A stretch of DNA of 64,000 nt from JALYRV01 sp040902895 (GCA_040902895.1 JBBDWL010000141.1:1-64000); one strand, 5' to 3'. Shown: positions 34,264 through 43,054, counted from the first letter of the stretch. The notes: generated by a model from the letters alone, not told the origin. Program-made: numbers and translations.

Positions 34264-34713
34264 ATGCTCGCGAGCGCCACACGCCACGGTTTCATGCTGG
34301 TCACAGCGTCACTGTGCGCCGTGCTGGTGCTCGCCGCCTGTCGTGCGGTCGTGCCGCTCGATCCGCATCCAGGTCCGCCATCAGTCACCGGCACCATCAC
34401 CGGCACGCTGAGCAGCGAAGACGGCAAGAGCGGCATTGCAGGCCGCAAAATCACGGCCGTCAATGTCACGACCGGCGCGCGCCTGGTGGCCGTCACCAGC
34501 GAAACGGGCGGTTACACACTCAAGGTCGCCCCAGGCCGGTACCGGATGGAAGTCGAACTCGCCGCCGGCGAAGCCATCGTCAAAGACGAGGGCACATTCA
34601 CCGTCGGCCGCAGCGAGCTGCAGCACGACGTCGACCTCCGCATTGGTGTGAGACGTTCCTCCTCGGATCGCATCTATCAGCCCCCACTCCGCTCGCGCGC
34701 CCCCCTGGTTTAG
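34264..34713 (+). CDS. Lipoprotein with a carboxypeptidase-regulatory-like domain
   Basis: 149 residues, signal peptide ending in a lipobox LVLAAC. The mature part is a CarboxypepD_reg-like beta sandwich (TGTITGTLSSEDGKSGIAGRKITAVNVTTGARLVAVTSETGGYTLKVAPGRYRMEVELA). In Acidobacteria such domains often sit on surface proteins. It follows the small membrane protein by 14 bp. An internal ATG at 34294 is an alternative start, still upstream of the lipobox. Confidence 0.75.
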   Translation: MLASATRHGFMLVTASLCAVLVLAACRAVVPLDPHPGPPSVTGTITGTLSSEDGKSGIAGRKITAVNVTTGARLVAVTSETGGYTLKVAPGRYRMEVELAAGEAIVKDEGTFTVGRSELQHDVDLRIGVRRSSSDRIYQPPLRSRAPLV

Positions 34714-34739
34714 TTCCCTTCCGGTATGCTTGATGCCCT

Positions 34740-34835
34740 ATGCGCGAGCGTGGCGCCCGCGACTATTCCCTCGTCGTGCTTGTGGAGGCCGCCGTCATCA
34801 CCGGCCTCTGGCTGCTCGGCCGGTACTTCGGCTAG
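34740..34835 (+). CDS. Very small (31-residue) membrane protein before the symporter
   Basis: Reads MRERGARDYSLVVLVEAAVITGLWLLGRYFG, a basic start followed by one membrane helix. It ends 3 bp before the symporter ATG. Tiny single-helix accessory proteins are known directly upstream of some SSS symporters, and this fits in size and place. Support is the frame, the helix and the spacing. Confidence 0.6.
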   Translation: MRERGARDYSLVVLVEAAVITGLWLLGRYFG

Positions 34836-34838
34836 TCC

Positions 34839-36518
34839 ATGCACTACGTCGACTGGGCCGTCGTCATCGTCTATCTCGCGTGGGTCGTGTCGGACGGCAT
34901 CCGCCGCACGAAGAACGCCAGAGAGATAGAGGGCTACTTTCTCGCAAACCGGTCGCTCCCCTGGTGGGCGGTCGGGCTGTCGGTGATGGCGACGCAGCTG
35001 AGCGCCATCACCCTCGTGGGCACGACCGGGCAGGGCTACGCCGATGGCCTGCGCTTCGTGCAGTTCTATTTCGGCCTGCCGCTCGCGATGATCGTGTTGT
35101 GCCTCACGGTGGTGCCGTTCTTCCACCGCGCGAAGGTCTTTACGGCGTACGAATATCTCGAGCGCCGCTTCGACGCCAAGACACGGTCGTTTGCCAGCCT
35201 GCTCTTCCTCGTTTCACGCTGCCTCGCGTGCGGCGTCGTGATTTCGGCGCCGGCCGTCATTCTCTCGATCATCCTGGGCTGGAGCCTGACGCTGACCGTG
35301 ATGGTCATCGGCGTGCCGACGACGCTCTACACGATGCTTGGCGGCGTGCAGGCGGTGACCTGGGCCGACGTCAAGCAGATGGCCATCATCGTCGGCGGCG
35401 TGCTGGCGTCGGTCGTCGTGCTGATTCTCGGCCTGCCCGATGATGTGACCGTCACGGGCGCGCTGCACGCGGCGGGCGCCGTGGGCCGCATGCGCGCCAT
35501 CGATTTCACGTTCGACGTCACGACGGAGTTCACGTTCTGGTCGGGCCTGATCGGCGGCATGTTCCTCGCGATGGGCTACTTCGGTGCCGATCAGAGCCAG
35601 GTGCAGCGCTATCTGACGGCGAAGTCGGTCGACGAGGGACGTTCGTCGCTGCTGATGAGCGCCTTCGTGAAGATTCCGCTGCAGGTGCTGATCCTGCTTA
35701 CCGGCGTGCTGGTGTTCTGCTTCTATCTCTACACGCCGCCGCCGATGCTGTTCAACCCGAAGCACGAACAGGTCCTGCGAACAGGGCCTGCCGCGGCTCA
35801 ATACCAGGCGCTGCAGACCGAGTTCGATGCGGCGTTTGCGCTTCGCCAGGACGCCGCGCGCGCCGTGTCAGCGACGGGGGGAGACGATGCATCGCGGGCC
35901 GCATTCGGCAATGCGGAGGCGGCGGTGAGGAGCATCCGCGATCGCGCCATGCGTCTCGTGCGCGAGACCACGGGCGACGCCGCTTATAGCGACGTGAACT
36001 ACGTGTTCCCGACGTTCATTACCACGCAGTTGCCAGTTGGGCTGGCAGGTCTGATGATCGCGGCGATTCTCGCGGCAGTGATGTCGACGGTCGCGGCGGA
36101 ACTGAACTCGCTGTCGACCGCGACCATCATCGATTTCTACAAGCGCCATTTCAGGAAAGACGCGACCGAGCGTCACTATCTGCGCGCGTCATGGGCGGCC
36201 ACCGCCATCTGGGGCGCGTTCGCGACCATTGTGGCGAGCTATGCCACCAGTCTCGGGTCGCTCATCGTGGTGGTGAACAAAGTCGGATCGTTCTTCTATG
36301 GGTCGCTGTTCGGTATCTTCGTGCTTGCCATCGTGACGAAGCGGGTCGGCGCCAACGCGGCTTTTCTCGCGCTCATTGCCGGTATGGTCACCGTAGCGAT
36401 CGTGGGACTGTCTACGAGCGTCTCGTGGTTGTGGCAGAACGTGGTTGGCACGGTGGTGGTGACGACCGTCGGCGTCGCGCTCAGCTATGTGCTTCCAGAA
36501 AAGGCGAAGGCGGTATGA
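34839..36518 (+). CDS. Sodium:solute symporter (SSS family)
   Basis: 559 residues with about 13 hydrophobic helices. Family motifs: an N-terminal helix MHYVDWAVVIVYLAWVV, GYFLANRSLPWWAVGLSVMATQLSAITLVGT (ligand/Na site region), AYEYLERRFDAKTRSFASLLFL, and the later GLMIAAILAAVMSTVAAELNSLST that lines the sodium site. A cytoplasmic or periplasmic insertion lies at about 315-375. The gene overlaps the next amidohydrolase by 4 bp, so uptake of its product or substrate is likely. Confidence 0.92.
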   Translation: MHYVDWAVVIVYLAWVVSDGIRRTKNAREIEGYFLANRSLPWWAVGLSVMATQLSAITLVGTTGQGYADGLRFVQFYFGLPLAMIVLCLTVVPFFHRAKVFTAYEYLERRFDAKTRSFASLLFLVSRCLACGVVISAPAVILSIILGWSLTLTVMVIGVPTTLYTMLGGVQAVTWADVKQMAIIVGGVLASVVVLILGLPDDVTVTGALHAAGAVGRMRAIDFTFDVTTEFTFWSGLIGGMFLAMGYFGADQSQVQRYLTAKSVDEGRSSLLMSAFVKIPLQVLILLTGVLVFCFYLYTPPPMLFNPKHEQVLRTGPAAAQYQALQTEFDAAFALRQDAARAVSATGGDDASRAAFGNAEAAVRSIRDRAMRLVRETTGDAAYSDVNYVFPTFITTQLPVGLAGLMIAAILAAVMSTVAAELNSLSTATIIDFYKRHFRKDATERHYLRASWAATAIWGAFATIVASYATSLGSLIVVVNKVGSFFYGSLFGIFVLAIVTKRVGANAAFLALIAGMVTVAIVGLSTSVSWLWQNVVGTVVVTTVGVALSYVLPEKAKAV

Positions 36519-38098
36519 AGCGTCTGCTGGCTGTCCTCTTGCTCGGCGTCGCTGCGGCCGCCGCGCAAACCGCGGCGCCTTTCGATCTGATTCTGGCGGG
36601 CGGCAGCGTGATCGACGGATCGGGCGCTCCTGCGCGAATCGCCGACGTTGGCGTTCGTGACGGACGCATTGCCGCGATCGGCAACCTGTCGCGTGCGGCG
36701 GCGCGCGAGCGCGTCGATGTCGCGGGCCTGTCGGTGGCGCCCGGCTTCATCGACGTGCACACCCACGCCGACAACATCGCGTCGCGTCCCGCTGCCGGCA
36801 ACTTCGTGCGGATGGGCGTGACGACCGTCGTGGCGGGAAATTGCGGGTCGTCGCCGGTGGACGTCGCGAACGCGCTCGACGAGATTCGCGCGGCCCGCGT
36901 GGCGGTGAACTTCGCCACCCTGGTGGGTCACAATTCCGTTCGCTCGGCGGTCATGGGCAGCGTCCGTCGCGACCCGACGCTCCCCGAGCTCGAGCGGATG
37001 AAGGGGCTTGTCTTCAAGGCGATGGCCGACGGCGCGGTGGGGCTCTCGACCGGATTGCAGTACGTGCCGGGCACGTATGCGTCGACGCCGGAGATCATCG
37101 AGCTGGCGCGGGTCGCGGCGAATGCGGGCGGCCTCTATACGTCACACATGCGCAATGAGGGCACGGCGCTGGAGGCCGCGATTCGCGAGACGCTGCAGGT
37201 CGGCCGCATGAGCGGCGCGCGCGTGCAGATCTCCCATTTGAAGGTGGATGCCAGGAGCCGCTGGGGCGCCAGCCGCGATGCCCTCGCGATGATCGATGCG
37301 GCGCGCGCGGCAGGGCAGGACGTGCGGGCGGATCAGTACGCGTACACCGCCGCCGGATCCGGACTCGGTATCCGGTTTCCATCGTGGGCGCTCGAGGGCG
37401 GCCGCGAGAAGATTCGGGAGCGGTTGAACGACGCCGCCACGTGGGCGCGCATCAAGAAAGAGATGCTGGGTCTCGTGCAGGAGCGTGGGTTCGAGGATTT
37501 GTCGTGGGCGACGGTCGCCAGCTATCAGGCCGATCCGTCGCTCAATGGCCTCTCGATGGCCGACGTCGCGCAGCGGCTGCACGGCGCGCGGACGGCCGAT
37601 GCGCAGTTCGAGGCCGCGCGCACGCTGATGCTGGGCGGCGCGCCGTCGATGGTGTATCACTTCATGGACGAGGGAGACGTCGAGCGCATCATGCGCCATC
37701 CGTCGGTGTCGGTGGCGGCCGACAGCGGCGTGCTCGAGCCCAATGGCACGACGCGCCCGCATCCGCGCGGCTATGGCAACAACGCGCGCGTGCTCGCGCG
37801 CTACGTGCGCGAGCGCAAGATCATTCCTGTCGAAGAGGCCATCCGCAAGATGACGTCGCTGCCGGCCGATCATTTCCGGCTCACGGGCCGCGGCCGCCTT
37901 GCCGCCGGTGCCGCCGCCGACATCGTCGTGTTCGATCCCGCTCGCGTGCGCGACGTGGCGACGTTCGATGCGCCGCACGGCTATGCCGAAGGCATTCCAC
38001 ACGTGCTGGTGAACGGCATGTTCGTGGTGCGCAACGGCGCACAGACGGCCGAGCGGCCAGGTGCCGTGCTTGCGCCGTCTCTGTTGAAGGTCCGGTAG
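36515..38098 (+). CDS. Secreted N-acyl-D-amino-acid deacylase (D-aminoacylase family)
   Basis: 527 residues with signal peptide MKRLLAVLLLGVAAAAAQTAA. The metal-binding site is intact: GFIDVHTHADN, YTSHMRNEG, VQISHLKVD and VAADSGVLEPNGTTRPHPRGYGN. By family it releases D-amino acids from N-acyl-D-amino acids or peptides outside the cytoplasm. It overlaps the symporter gene (ATGA), which would import the product. Its 3' end is overlapped for 118 bp by the convergent secreted-protein gene. Confidence 0.88.
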   Translation: MKRLLAVLLLGVAAAAAQTAAPFDLILAGGSVIDGSGAPARIADVGVRDGRIAAIGNLSRAAARERVDVAGLSVAPGFIDVHTHADNIASRPAAGNFVRMGVTTVVAGNCGSSPVDVANALDEIRAARVAVNFATLVGHNSVRSAVMGSVRRDPTLPELERMKGLVFKAMADGAVGLSTGLQYVPGTYASTPEIIELARVAANAGGLYTSHMRNEGTALEAAIRETLQVGRMSGARVQISHLKVDARSRWGASRDALAMIDAARAAGQDVRADQYAYTAAGSGLGIRFPSWALEGGREKIRERLNDAATWARIKKEMLGLVQERGFEDLSWATVASYQADPSLNGLSMADVAQRLHGARTADAQFEAARTLMLGGAPSMVYHFMDEGDVERIMRHPSVSVAADSGVLEPNGTTRPHPRGYGNNARVLARYVRERKIIPVEEAIRKMTSLPADHFRLTGRGRLAAGAAADIVVFDPARVRDVATFDAPHGYAEGIPHVLVNGMFVVRNGAQTAERPGAVLAPSLLKVR

Positions 38099-39204
38099 GC
38101 CGGAGCTTCAGGCTCTTCCTTCACCGGCGAGATCCGCATCCGCACCGAGAACCGGTGTCCCAGGAAGCTGCCGCGATCGTCTTCGAGGGGCGGGAGTACG
38201 AATGAGACGACCTCGCCGGCGCTGATGCTGATCGGATACTCGCCCCGGCCAACACGCGGAGGGATTCCCAGGCCCGCGGCCTTCGGGTTGATGAAGCGGC
38301 GTGTGAGCTCGAGCTTCATCTCCATGTCGTCGTCGCTTGTCAGTGACATGTTCTGGATCTTGCCGAACACCTCCAGCGTGATTGGCTCCAGCCGTCCGTA
38401 GACGTTCCCCGTGAGACTCAGGTCATCGAAATAAAACTCTCCCCGTCCCCCATCGCGCATTCGTACGGTCTGCCGCTGCGTCGTTTCCTTTCCATCAGGC
38501 GCGTTGTGCACGAACCAGAGCTCCGCTTCCATGACGGGCTGTCCGGGACCGTCGAGCAGGCGCGCGTCGATAGACATATCCACGCCGGAACAGGTCGCGG
38601 TCGGCGTCAGCAGTTTGGGCTGGCCTTGGCCGCCTCCGCTCCCGCCGCCCCCGCGCAGAGTGCCCTCGCCCTGCGCGCCAGCGCGGCGCGCGGTGAGAAT
38701 CCGCCACATCCTGGGATTGCCTGAGAGCTGGTCCAGCGTCGTGGCCGCATGGGACTTGGTGGCACCAACCTGCAGCACGTTAATCCCGTTCGCCGATCGA
38801 CCGAGGACGCCGTTGTACCAGGAACGCTGCCAGCCGACTGCAACCGCGGCCTTCACGTCCTGCGGGATTCCTCGCCGTGTCGGCGTCACGCTGACCTTCC
38901 AGCCATAGGCGGCCTGCGCGGGCATGACGTCTGAGATCTGTGCGCGATCGCACACCGAGGCCGGCACGTACACGAAGGCCTCGTGTTTTCCGCGGGAGGC
39001 ATCGAGCGTGAACCTGCCGGTCTCGCGCTTGTCGCCGTCCGCGAGAATCGCATGCGTCACGATCTCGATCGTGCTGCCCGCGGGGTTGGTCACGTTTTCG
39101 GGCGCGGCTGCCGGACGCGGCGCGCCTCCGGATCCGCCGGCGCGTCCGGCGCGCATGCCGCCAGTCTGCGCGAGGACCGCTACGATCATGAGTGCTGCAA
39201 CCAT
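37981..39204 (-). CDS. Secreted uncharacterised protein downstream of sigma/anti-sigma genes
   Basis: 407 residues, signal peptide MVAALMIVAVLAQ, Gly/Arg-rich spacer, then a beta-rich body and a C-terminal domain with EMKLELTRRFINPKAAGLGIPP and VVSFVLPPLEDDRGSFLGHRFSVRMRI. The last 40 residues (from EEPEAPAYRTF) are encoded partly by a repeat remnant and partly by the antisense of the deacylase gene, so the natural stop was probably lost. The start overlaps the anti-sigma stop by 1 bp, so all three genes form one operon. Confidence 0.7.
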   Translation of the reverse strand: MVAALMIVAVLAQTGGMRAGRAGGSGGAPRPAAAPENVTNPAGSTIEIVTHAILADGDKRETGRFTLDASRGKHEAFVYVPASVCDRAQISDVMPAQAAYGWKVSVTPTRRGIPQDVKAAVAVGWQRSWYNGVLGRSANGINVLQVGATKSHAATTLDQLSGNPRMWRILTARRAGAQGEGTLRGGGGSGGGQGQPKLLTPTATCSGVDMSIDARLLDGPGQPVMEAELWFVHNAPDGKETTQRQTVRMRDGGRGEFYFDDLSLTGNVYGRLEPITLEVFGKIQNMSLTSDDDMEMKLELTRRFINPKAAGLGIPPRVGRGEYPISISAGEVVSFVLPPLEDDRGSFLGHRFSVRMRISPVKEEPEAPAYRTFNRDGASTAPGRSAVCAPLRTTNMPFTSTCGMPSA

Positions 39205-39581
39205 CAGTCGCCTCCTCTGGATTCATGCCAGTTCACGCCTGGCGTGAGCTCGATTACGCGTGTGGGTTCCGGCGGACGGGCGCCATCGCTGGTGTTGGCG
39301 GCCGTCACTTCCGCAGCCGGTGCCTGCCGCAGACCCGCGGCGTAGCCGGCGCCGACGAGCGCGAGCGCAACGACCGCGGCGCTCGCGTACCTTAGAAACG
39401 GACGCCTGATTCGAGTCACTCGCACCGCAGCAGCCGGCATGCTGGTCTGCATCGTTTGCCGCAGGGCGAGCACGTCGAACAAATATGCGCGTCCGTCCGA
39501 AGACGCAAGTGCCGCATCGAGCGCCGTGGTGTCGACGATTGCGCCGTCCACGAAGGCATCAATCGTGTTTTCGATGGTCAT
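39204..39581 (-). CDS. Anti-sigma-factor-like single-pass membrane protein
   Basis: 125 residues. A short cytoplasmic part (MTIENTIDAFVDGAIVDTTALDAALASSDGRAYLFDVLALRQ) is followed by one helix (YASAAVVALALVGAGYAAGL) and a periplasmic tail. The ATG overlaps the sigma gene by 4 bp. No zinc-binding HxxxCxxC motif is seen, so the assignment rests on topology and position. Confidence 0.7.
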   Translation of the reverse strand: MTIENTIDAFVDGAIVDTTALDAALASSDGRAYLFDVLALRQTMQTSMPAAAVRVTRIRRPFLRYASAAVVALALVGAGYAAGLRQAPAAEVTAANTSDGARPPEPTRVIELTPGVNWHESRGGD

Positions 39582-40141
39582 TCGTCGTTCCTTCCTGAAA
39601 ATCTGACGCCGCGCGCTCGCTCCGTTGCGAGCGTGCCATGCAGCAGCACGCGCAGCGCCTGACGCGCGCGCTGTAGCCGCGATCGCACGGCGTCTTCGGT
39701 CACGGCACAGGCCTCGGCGATTTCCGCGTAGCTGAGTCCTGCCGCTTCCCGCAGCAGAAAGATGTCGCGATCGAGCGGCGCGAGCTGCGCAAGCGCTTCG
39801 CGCACGAGCAGGGTGGTCTCCTGGGCGGGGCCTGTGCCCCCGTCCAGATCTGGCGCCATCCTCGCGTGCTGGGCGGTGTCGCGCAGATGGTTCAGGCCCA
39901 GGTTGCGCGCAATCCGGAACACCCACGCGCGCTGGCCCGGCTCGCTCTCGGGCAGCGGCGATCGCGCGGCGTGCAGAAACGTCTCCTGCGCCAGATCGCG
40001 CGCGGTGTCGGCATGCCCGACCAGACGGGTGAGGTACCGCACCACACGCGGTTGGCATTCCAGGTAAAGACGCTCGGCGTGCGGAGTCTCGGGCATCTGG
40101 CCGTCACTTACTAGAACACCCGGCGCGGGCATTCGTGTCAT
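39578..40141 (-). CDS. ECF-type RNA polymerase sigma factor
   Basis: 187 residues. Region 2 (LYLECQPRVVRYLTRLVGHADTARDLAQETFLHAAR) and region 4 (LAQLAPLDRDIFLLREAAGLSYAEIAEACAVTEDAVRSRLQRARQALR) are complete. No ECF C-terminal extension. A start at the internal ATG 40096 (MPETPHAER) would fit the family equally well. It heads an operon with a membrane anti-sigma-like protein and a secreted protein. Confidence 0.88.
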   Translation of the reverse strand: MTRMPAPGVLVSDGQMPETPHAERLYLECQPRVVRYLTRLVGHADTARDLAQETFLHAARSPLPESEPGQRAWVFRIARNLGLNHLRDTAQHARMAPDLDGGTGPAQETTLLVREALAQLAPLDRDIFLLREAAGLSYAEIAEACAVTEDAVRSRLQRARQALRVLLHGTLATERARGVRFSGRNDE

Positions 40142-40181
40142 CCGGTTCCGGGAGCCGCCGGGCCAAGCTCAACTAGATGGC

Positions 40182-40210
40182 TTGACAATAGATGTGAAAA
40201 CACTTATCGT
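40182..40210 (+). promoter_or_regulatory. Promoter giving a probably leaderless mRNA
   Basis: TTGACA (40182-40187), 17-bp spacer, TATCGT (40205-40210). Transcription would start about 7 nt later, on or next to the ATG at 40217. The spacer contains GTG-AAAA-CAC (40193-40202), a possible small operator. Confidence 0.6.
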
Positions 40211-40216
40211 GTGGAC

Positions 40217-40360
40217 ATGGAAGATCGGGACGACGGCCGGCGGCAGGAACTCCTGAGGCGCGTGCCGCCCGCCGAGGTGGCGCGGTTGGTCCGCCTTTTG
40301 GAATCCAGATTCGAGAGCCGCGATACCGCTCAAGTGCCGGCTCAGGAGAAAAAACAGTGA
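40217..40360 (+). CDS. Small charged protein of 47 residues
   Basis: MEDRDDGRRQELLRRVPPAE then VARLVRLLESRFESRDTAQV and a Lys/Gln-rich end. It is predicted helical, with no membrane segment and no recognised family. It sits exactly at the +1 of a strong-looking promoter, and its stop overlaps the DoxX GTG start (GTGA), so it is the first gene of a two-gene operon. Confidence 0.6.
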   Translation: MEDRDDGRRQELLRRVPPAEVARLVRLLESRFESRDTAQVPAQEKKQ

Positions 40361-40821
40361 CCGCAAAGACACTCGACTACGGACTTCTGCTCATGCGCCT
40401 CGCCGTCGGCATCGTGATGGTCGCGCACGGCGCGCAGAAGCTCTTCACCTTCGGCTACGGCGGCGTCGTCGGCGGCTTCACGCAGATGGGGTTGCCGCTG
40501 CCGGAGATCTCGGCCGCGCTCATCATCGCCGCGGAGTTCGGCGGTGGATTGCTCATGCTGGCCGGACTCTTCACGCGCTTCGCCGCGGCGGCCTTCGCGT
40601 TCGCCATGCTCGTGGCCATGACGCAGGTGCACTGGGCCGCCGGCTTTTTTCTGCCGAACGGCTATGAGTTCACGCTGACCCTCGCCGCAGCATCGCTCGG
40701 CCTCGCACTCACCGGCCCGGGTCTGTTCTCGCTCGACGCGCTGATCGCGCGGCGCCGCCGCACGCCGGCGGTAGACGCCTACGCCACGCAGACGACTGAC
40801 GTGAAACGACGAGTCGCGTAG
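40357..40821 (+). CDS. DoxX-family membrane protein
   Basis: 154 residues (GTG start) with four helices. The family motifs are LMRLAVGIVMVAHGAQKLFTFGYGG, IIAAEFGGGLLMLAGLFTRFAAAAFAFAMLVAM and FTLTLAAASLGLALTGPGLFSLDALI. DoxX-like proteins are linked to quinone or thiol redox in the membrane, but most have no known function. The 3' end is followed by hairpins. Confidence 0.88.
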   Translation: MTAKTLDYGLLLMRLAVGIVMVAHGAQKLFTFGYGGVVGGFTQMGLPLPEISAALIIAAEFGGGLLMLAGLFTRFAAAAFAFAMLVAMTQVHWAAGFFLPNGYEFTLTLAAASLGLALTGPGLFSLDALIARRRRTPAVDAYATQTTDVKRRVA

Positions 40822-40825
40822 GTAG

Positions 40826-40893
40826 CGCAGGCCTTCAGGCCTGCGATCGCGCCGGCAAGGTTGGCTGCCGGCCCGCCGACCGGGCCGGCAGCC
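40826..40893. terminator. Two hairpins between convergent genes (bidirectional terminator candidate)
   Basis: First: CGCAGGCCT / AGGCCTGCG (40826-40834, 40837-40845). Second: a 13-bp perfect stem GGCTGCCGGCCCG / CGGGCCGGCAGCC (40863-40875, 40881-40893) with a 5-nt loop. No U-tract follows, so factor-independent termination is unproven. The first hairpin looks like one of the dispersed short repeats. Confidence 0.5.
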
Positions 40894-40903
40894 TGACGAG
40901 GTG

Positions 40904-41857
40904 TTAGCGGACCGCCGTCACTTCGTCGAAGGCCGCCGGCAGCGGACGAGCGGTCAGCGGCCCATAGTCCTCGAAACCTTTGATGACCTCGCGCAGTGCC
41001 ACAACCTGCTCACGGGTCTTGCCCGCCTTCACTTGCTCGCGCACGTACTCGAGCAGGGCGCCAAGGTAGTCCGCGTGGCGCTGCAGATCCGAGCGGTTTC
41101 CCGTCACGGGATGGCCGGTGCCGGCGTGGCCGAAGATGTAGATCGCATCTGCAGGAAGCTCGTTAGCTGCTTTGCCCAGGGTCACAATCCAGTTCGCGAT
41201 CGACGCACCATTCGCGCGATCGATGACCGGATGCATGCGGTTGAACATCAGATCGCCCATATGCGCGACGTTCGCCTTCTCGAAGACGATGACGATGTCG
41301 CCGCCGGTGTGGGCGGGGCCGTAATGACGCGTCATGATCGTCTCGCCGCCATGTGTCATCGACCAGCGGTCGGTGACGGTGGTGTCGGGAACGACCGGCT
41401 CCGCCGGCGCGGGTGTTGTGGGCGGCGGATTCTGCTGCGCGCGGCGGTCGAGGTTCTGCTTGTGCGTCGCCGCCATGTACTTCGGCACGTTCACGTGACC
41501 GACAATCCGCTTCGTTTTCGGGCGGAACACGCCGTTGCCGGCCGTGTGGTCGCCGTGATGATGCGTGTTGATGAGCGCGGTGATCTCAGTCTTGCCCGAT
41601 GTCTTCAGCAGCTGCTCGAGGCAGAGCGCCGCGGTGTCGGGGAACTGGCTGTCGACGGCAACGGCGCCGTCCGCGTTGATCAGCCAGCCAATCGTGCCGC
41701 CGCGCGCCGTCCAGTAGCCGGCATCGCCGCGCAGTGCCTTGAACTCGGGTGTGATCGGCTGCGGCGTCTGCTGGCCGAACAGCCGGACGCCGCCAAAGGT
41801 GCCGGCGGCCACGGCCGCCGTGGAGGTTGCGAGAAAGCCTCGTCGTGTAAGCGCCAT
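40904..41857 (-). CDS. Exported MBL-fold metallo-hydrolase
   Basis: 317 residues from the ATG at 41857. It starts with a Tat-like signal MALTRRGFLATSTAAVAAGTF. The metallo-beta-lactamase fold carries THHHGDHTAGN, HTGGDIVIVF with MGDLMFNR, and GHAGTGHPV. The zinc ligands are complete, with a typical broad-family hydrolase layout. An upstream ATG at 41899 would add 14 residues that do not improve the signal. Substrate unknown. Confidence 0.88.
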   Translation of the reverse strand: MALTRRGFLATSTAAVAAGTFGGVRLFGQQTPQPITPEFKALRGDAGYWTARGGTIGWLINADGAVAVDSQFPDTAALCLEQLLKTSGKTEITALINTHHHGDHTAGNGVFRPKTKRIVGHVNVPKYMAATHKQNLDRRAQQNPPPTTPAPAEPVVPDTTVTDRWSMTHGGETIMTRHYGPAHTGGDIVIVFEKANVAHMGDLMFNRMHPVIDRANGASIANWIVTLGKAANELPADAIYIFGHAGTGHPVTGNRSDLQRHADYLGALLEYVREQVKAGKTREQVVALREVIKGFEDYGPLTARPLPAAFDEVTAVR

Positions 41858-41867
41858 AGGGGGCCGA

Positions 41868-43052
41868 TCATACTCCCGCGGCAGCGAGTCCGGCGGCACG
41901 CCCGGTCGACCAGGCCCACTGGAAGTTGTGGCCGCCGATCGGGCCGAACGCGTCGAGCACTTCGCCGCAGAAATACAGGCTGGGATGCCGTCGGCTTTCG
42001 AGCGTCAGCGGATCCACCGCGTCGAGCGCCACGCCCCCGCCGGTGACCTCGGCTTTCTTGTAGCCCTCGTCGCCGCTGACGGGCAATCGGTAATCGACCA
42101 ACTGCGTCAGAAGCCGGCTTCGCTCGTCGCGCCTGAGCTCGGCGAGCCGCCGGTCAGCTGGAATGCCGGCAGACGCCACCAGCATGTCGGCGAGGCGCGC
42201 CGGCACGCGCGACGCCACGCGCGTTGCGACGAGCCCGGTTCGTTCCTGCAGCGCTTCTTCCCACTCGGCACGCGGGATGTCATTCCATGCCGCGAGCACA
42301 TCGCCGCGATCGCGCGTATAGCCGTGCGAGACATCGAGCACTGACGGGCCGCTGTACCCGCGATGCGTGAAGAGAAATCCGGCCGTCGAGCGGGCCTGCT
42401 TGCCCGCGGCGGGCGACCGCACGGCCGCCGTGAGACTCAGACCCGACAGCGCTGTGTGCGCCGCGTCGTTCGTCAACAGCGGCGTCAGCGCCGCATACGT
42501 GGGAATCATCCGATGGCCGAGCGCGCGGGCCATCTCGAGCCCGGCGCCGTCGCTGCCCGTGGCCGGCACCGAGAGCCCGCCGGTCGCCACGATGACCGCC
42601 CGCGCGGTGATCGCATCGCCCGCATCGACACTCACGCGCCAAGAGTCATCGACACGCTCCACGCCGGTCACCGCCGTCTTCCATCGGAATTCGGCGCCCG
42701 CGTCAGCGGCCAGCCGCACCAGCACGTCGCGCACATCGCGCGCGCGATTCGATTGCGGGAACAGCTTGCCCGACTCCTCCTCGAGCTCGAGCGGAATGCC
42801 GGCATCCTGCTCGAAGAACCCCCGCTGCTCGTGAAGCGGGAACGATCGCAGCAGCCGTTTGAGGAGATGTGCCGGCCCGGCCGTGACAAACCGTTCGGGC
42901 GCCGACATCGACGGCAGCACGTTGCACCGTTCGCCGCCGCTGATGAGAATCTTCCGGCCTCCGTCTGCCGTCTTTTCGATCACGACCACGCGCGCGGCCG
43001 CGCGGGCGGCATGGATGGCTGCCATCAGGCCCGCCGCCCCGGCCCCGAGCAC
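41868..43052 (-). CDS. BaiN/HI0933-like NAD(P)/FAD-dependent oxidoreductase
   Basis: 394 residues. FAD motif LGAGAAGLMAAIHAARAAARVVVIEK, the family hallmark GGRKILISGGERCNVL, the middle motif VIVATGGLSVPATGSDGAGLEMARALGH, and the closing YFCGEVLDAFGPIGGHNFQWAWSTGRAAG. The frame is open further upstream but holds no ATG/GTG/TTG before the FAD strand. The GTG at 43052, 2 bp after the GH15 stop with GGAAG 5 nt upstream, is the best start, though it cuts the first beta strand short. Reaction unknown. Confidence 0.85.
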   Translation of the reverse strand: MLGAGAAGLMAAIHAARAAARVVVIEKTADGGRKILISGGERCNVLPSMSAPERFVTAGPAHLLKRLLRSFPLHEQRGFFEQDAGIPLELEEESGKLFPQSNRARDVRDVLVRLAADAGAEFRWKTAVTGVERVDDSWRVSVDAGDAITARAVIVATGGLSVPATGSDGAGLEMARALGHRMIPTYAALTPLLTNDAAHTALSGLSLTAAVRSPAAGKQARSTAGFLFTHRGYSGPSVLDVSHGYTRDRGDVLAAWNDIPRAEWEEALQERTGLVATRVASRVPARLADMLVASAGIPADRRLAELRRDERSRLLTQLVDYRLPVSGDEGYKKAEVTGGGVALDAVDPLTLESRRHPSLYFCGEVLDAFGPIGGHNFQWAWSTGRAAGLAAAGV

Positions 43053-43054
43053 GA

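Noticed and set aside
40357..40360. DoxX start as an upstream ATG
   Set aside because: The GTG overlapping the 47-residue gene stop gives the correct family N-terminus; no in-frame ATG lies just upstream.
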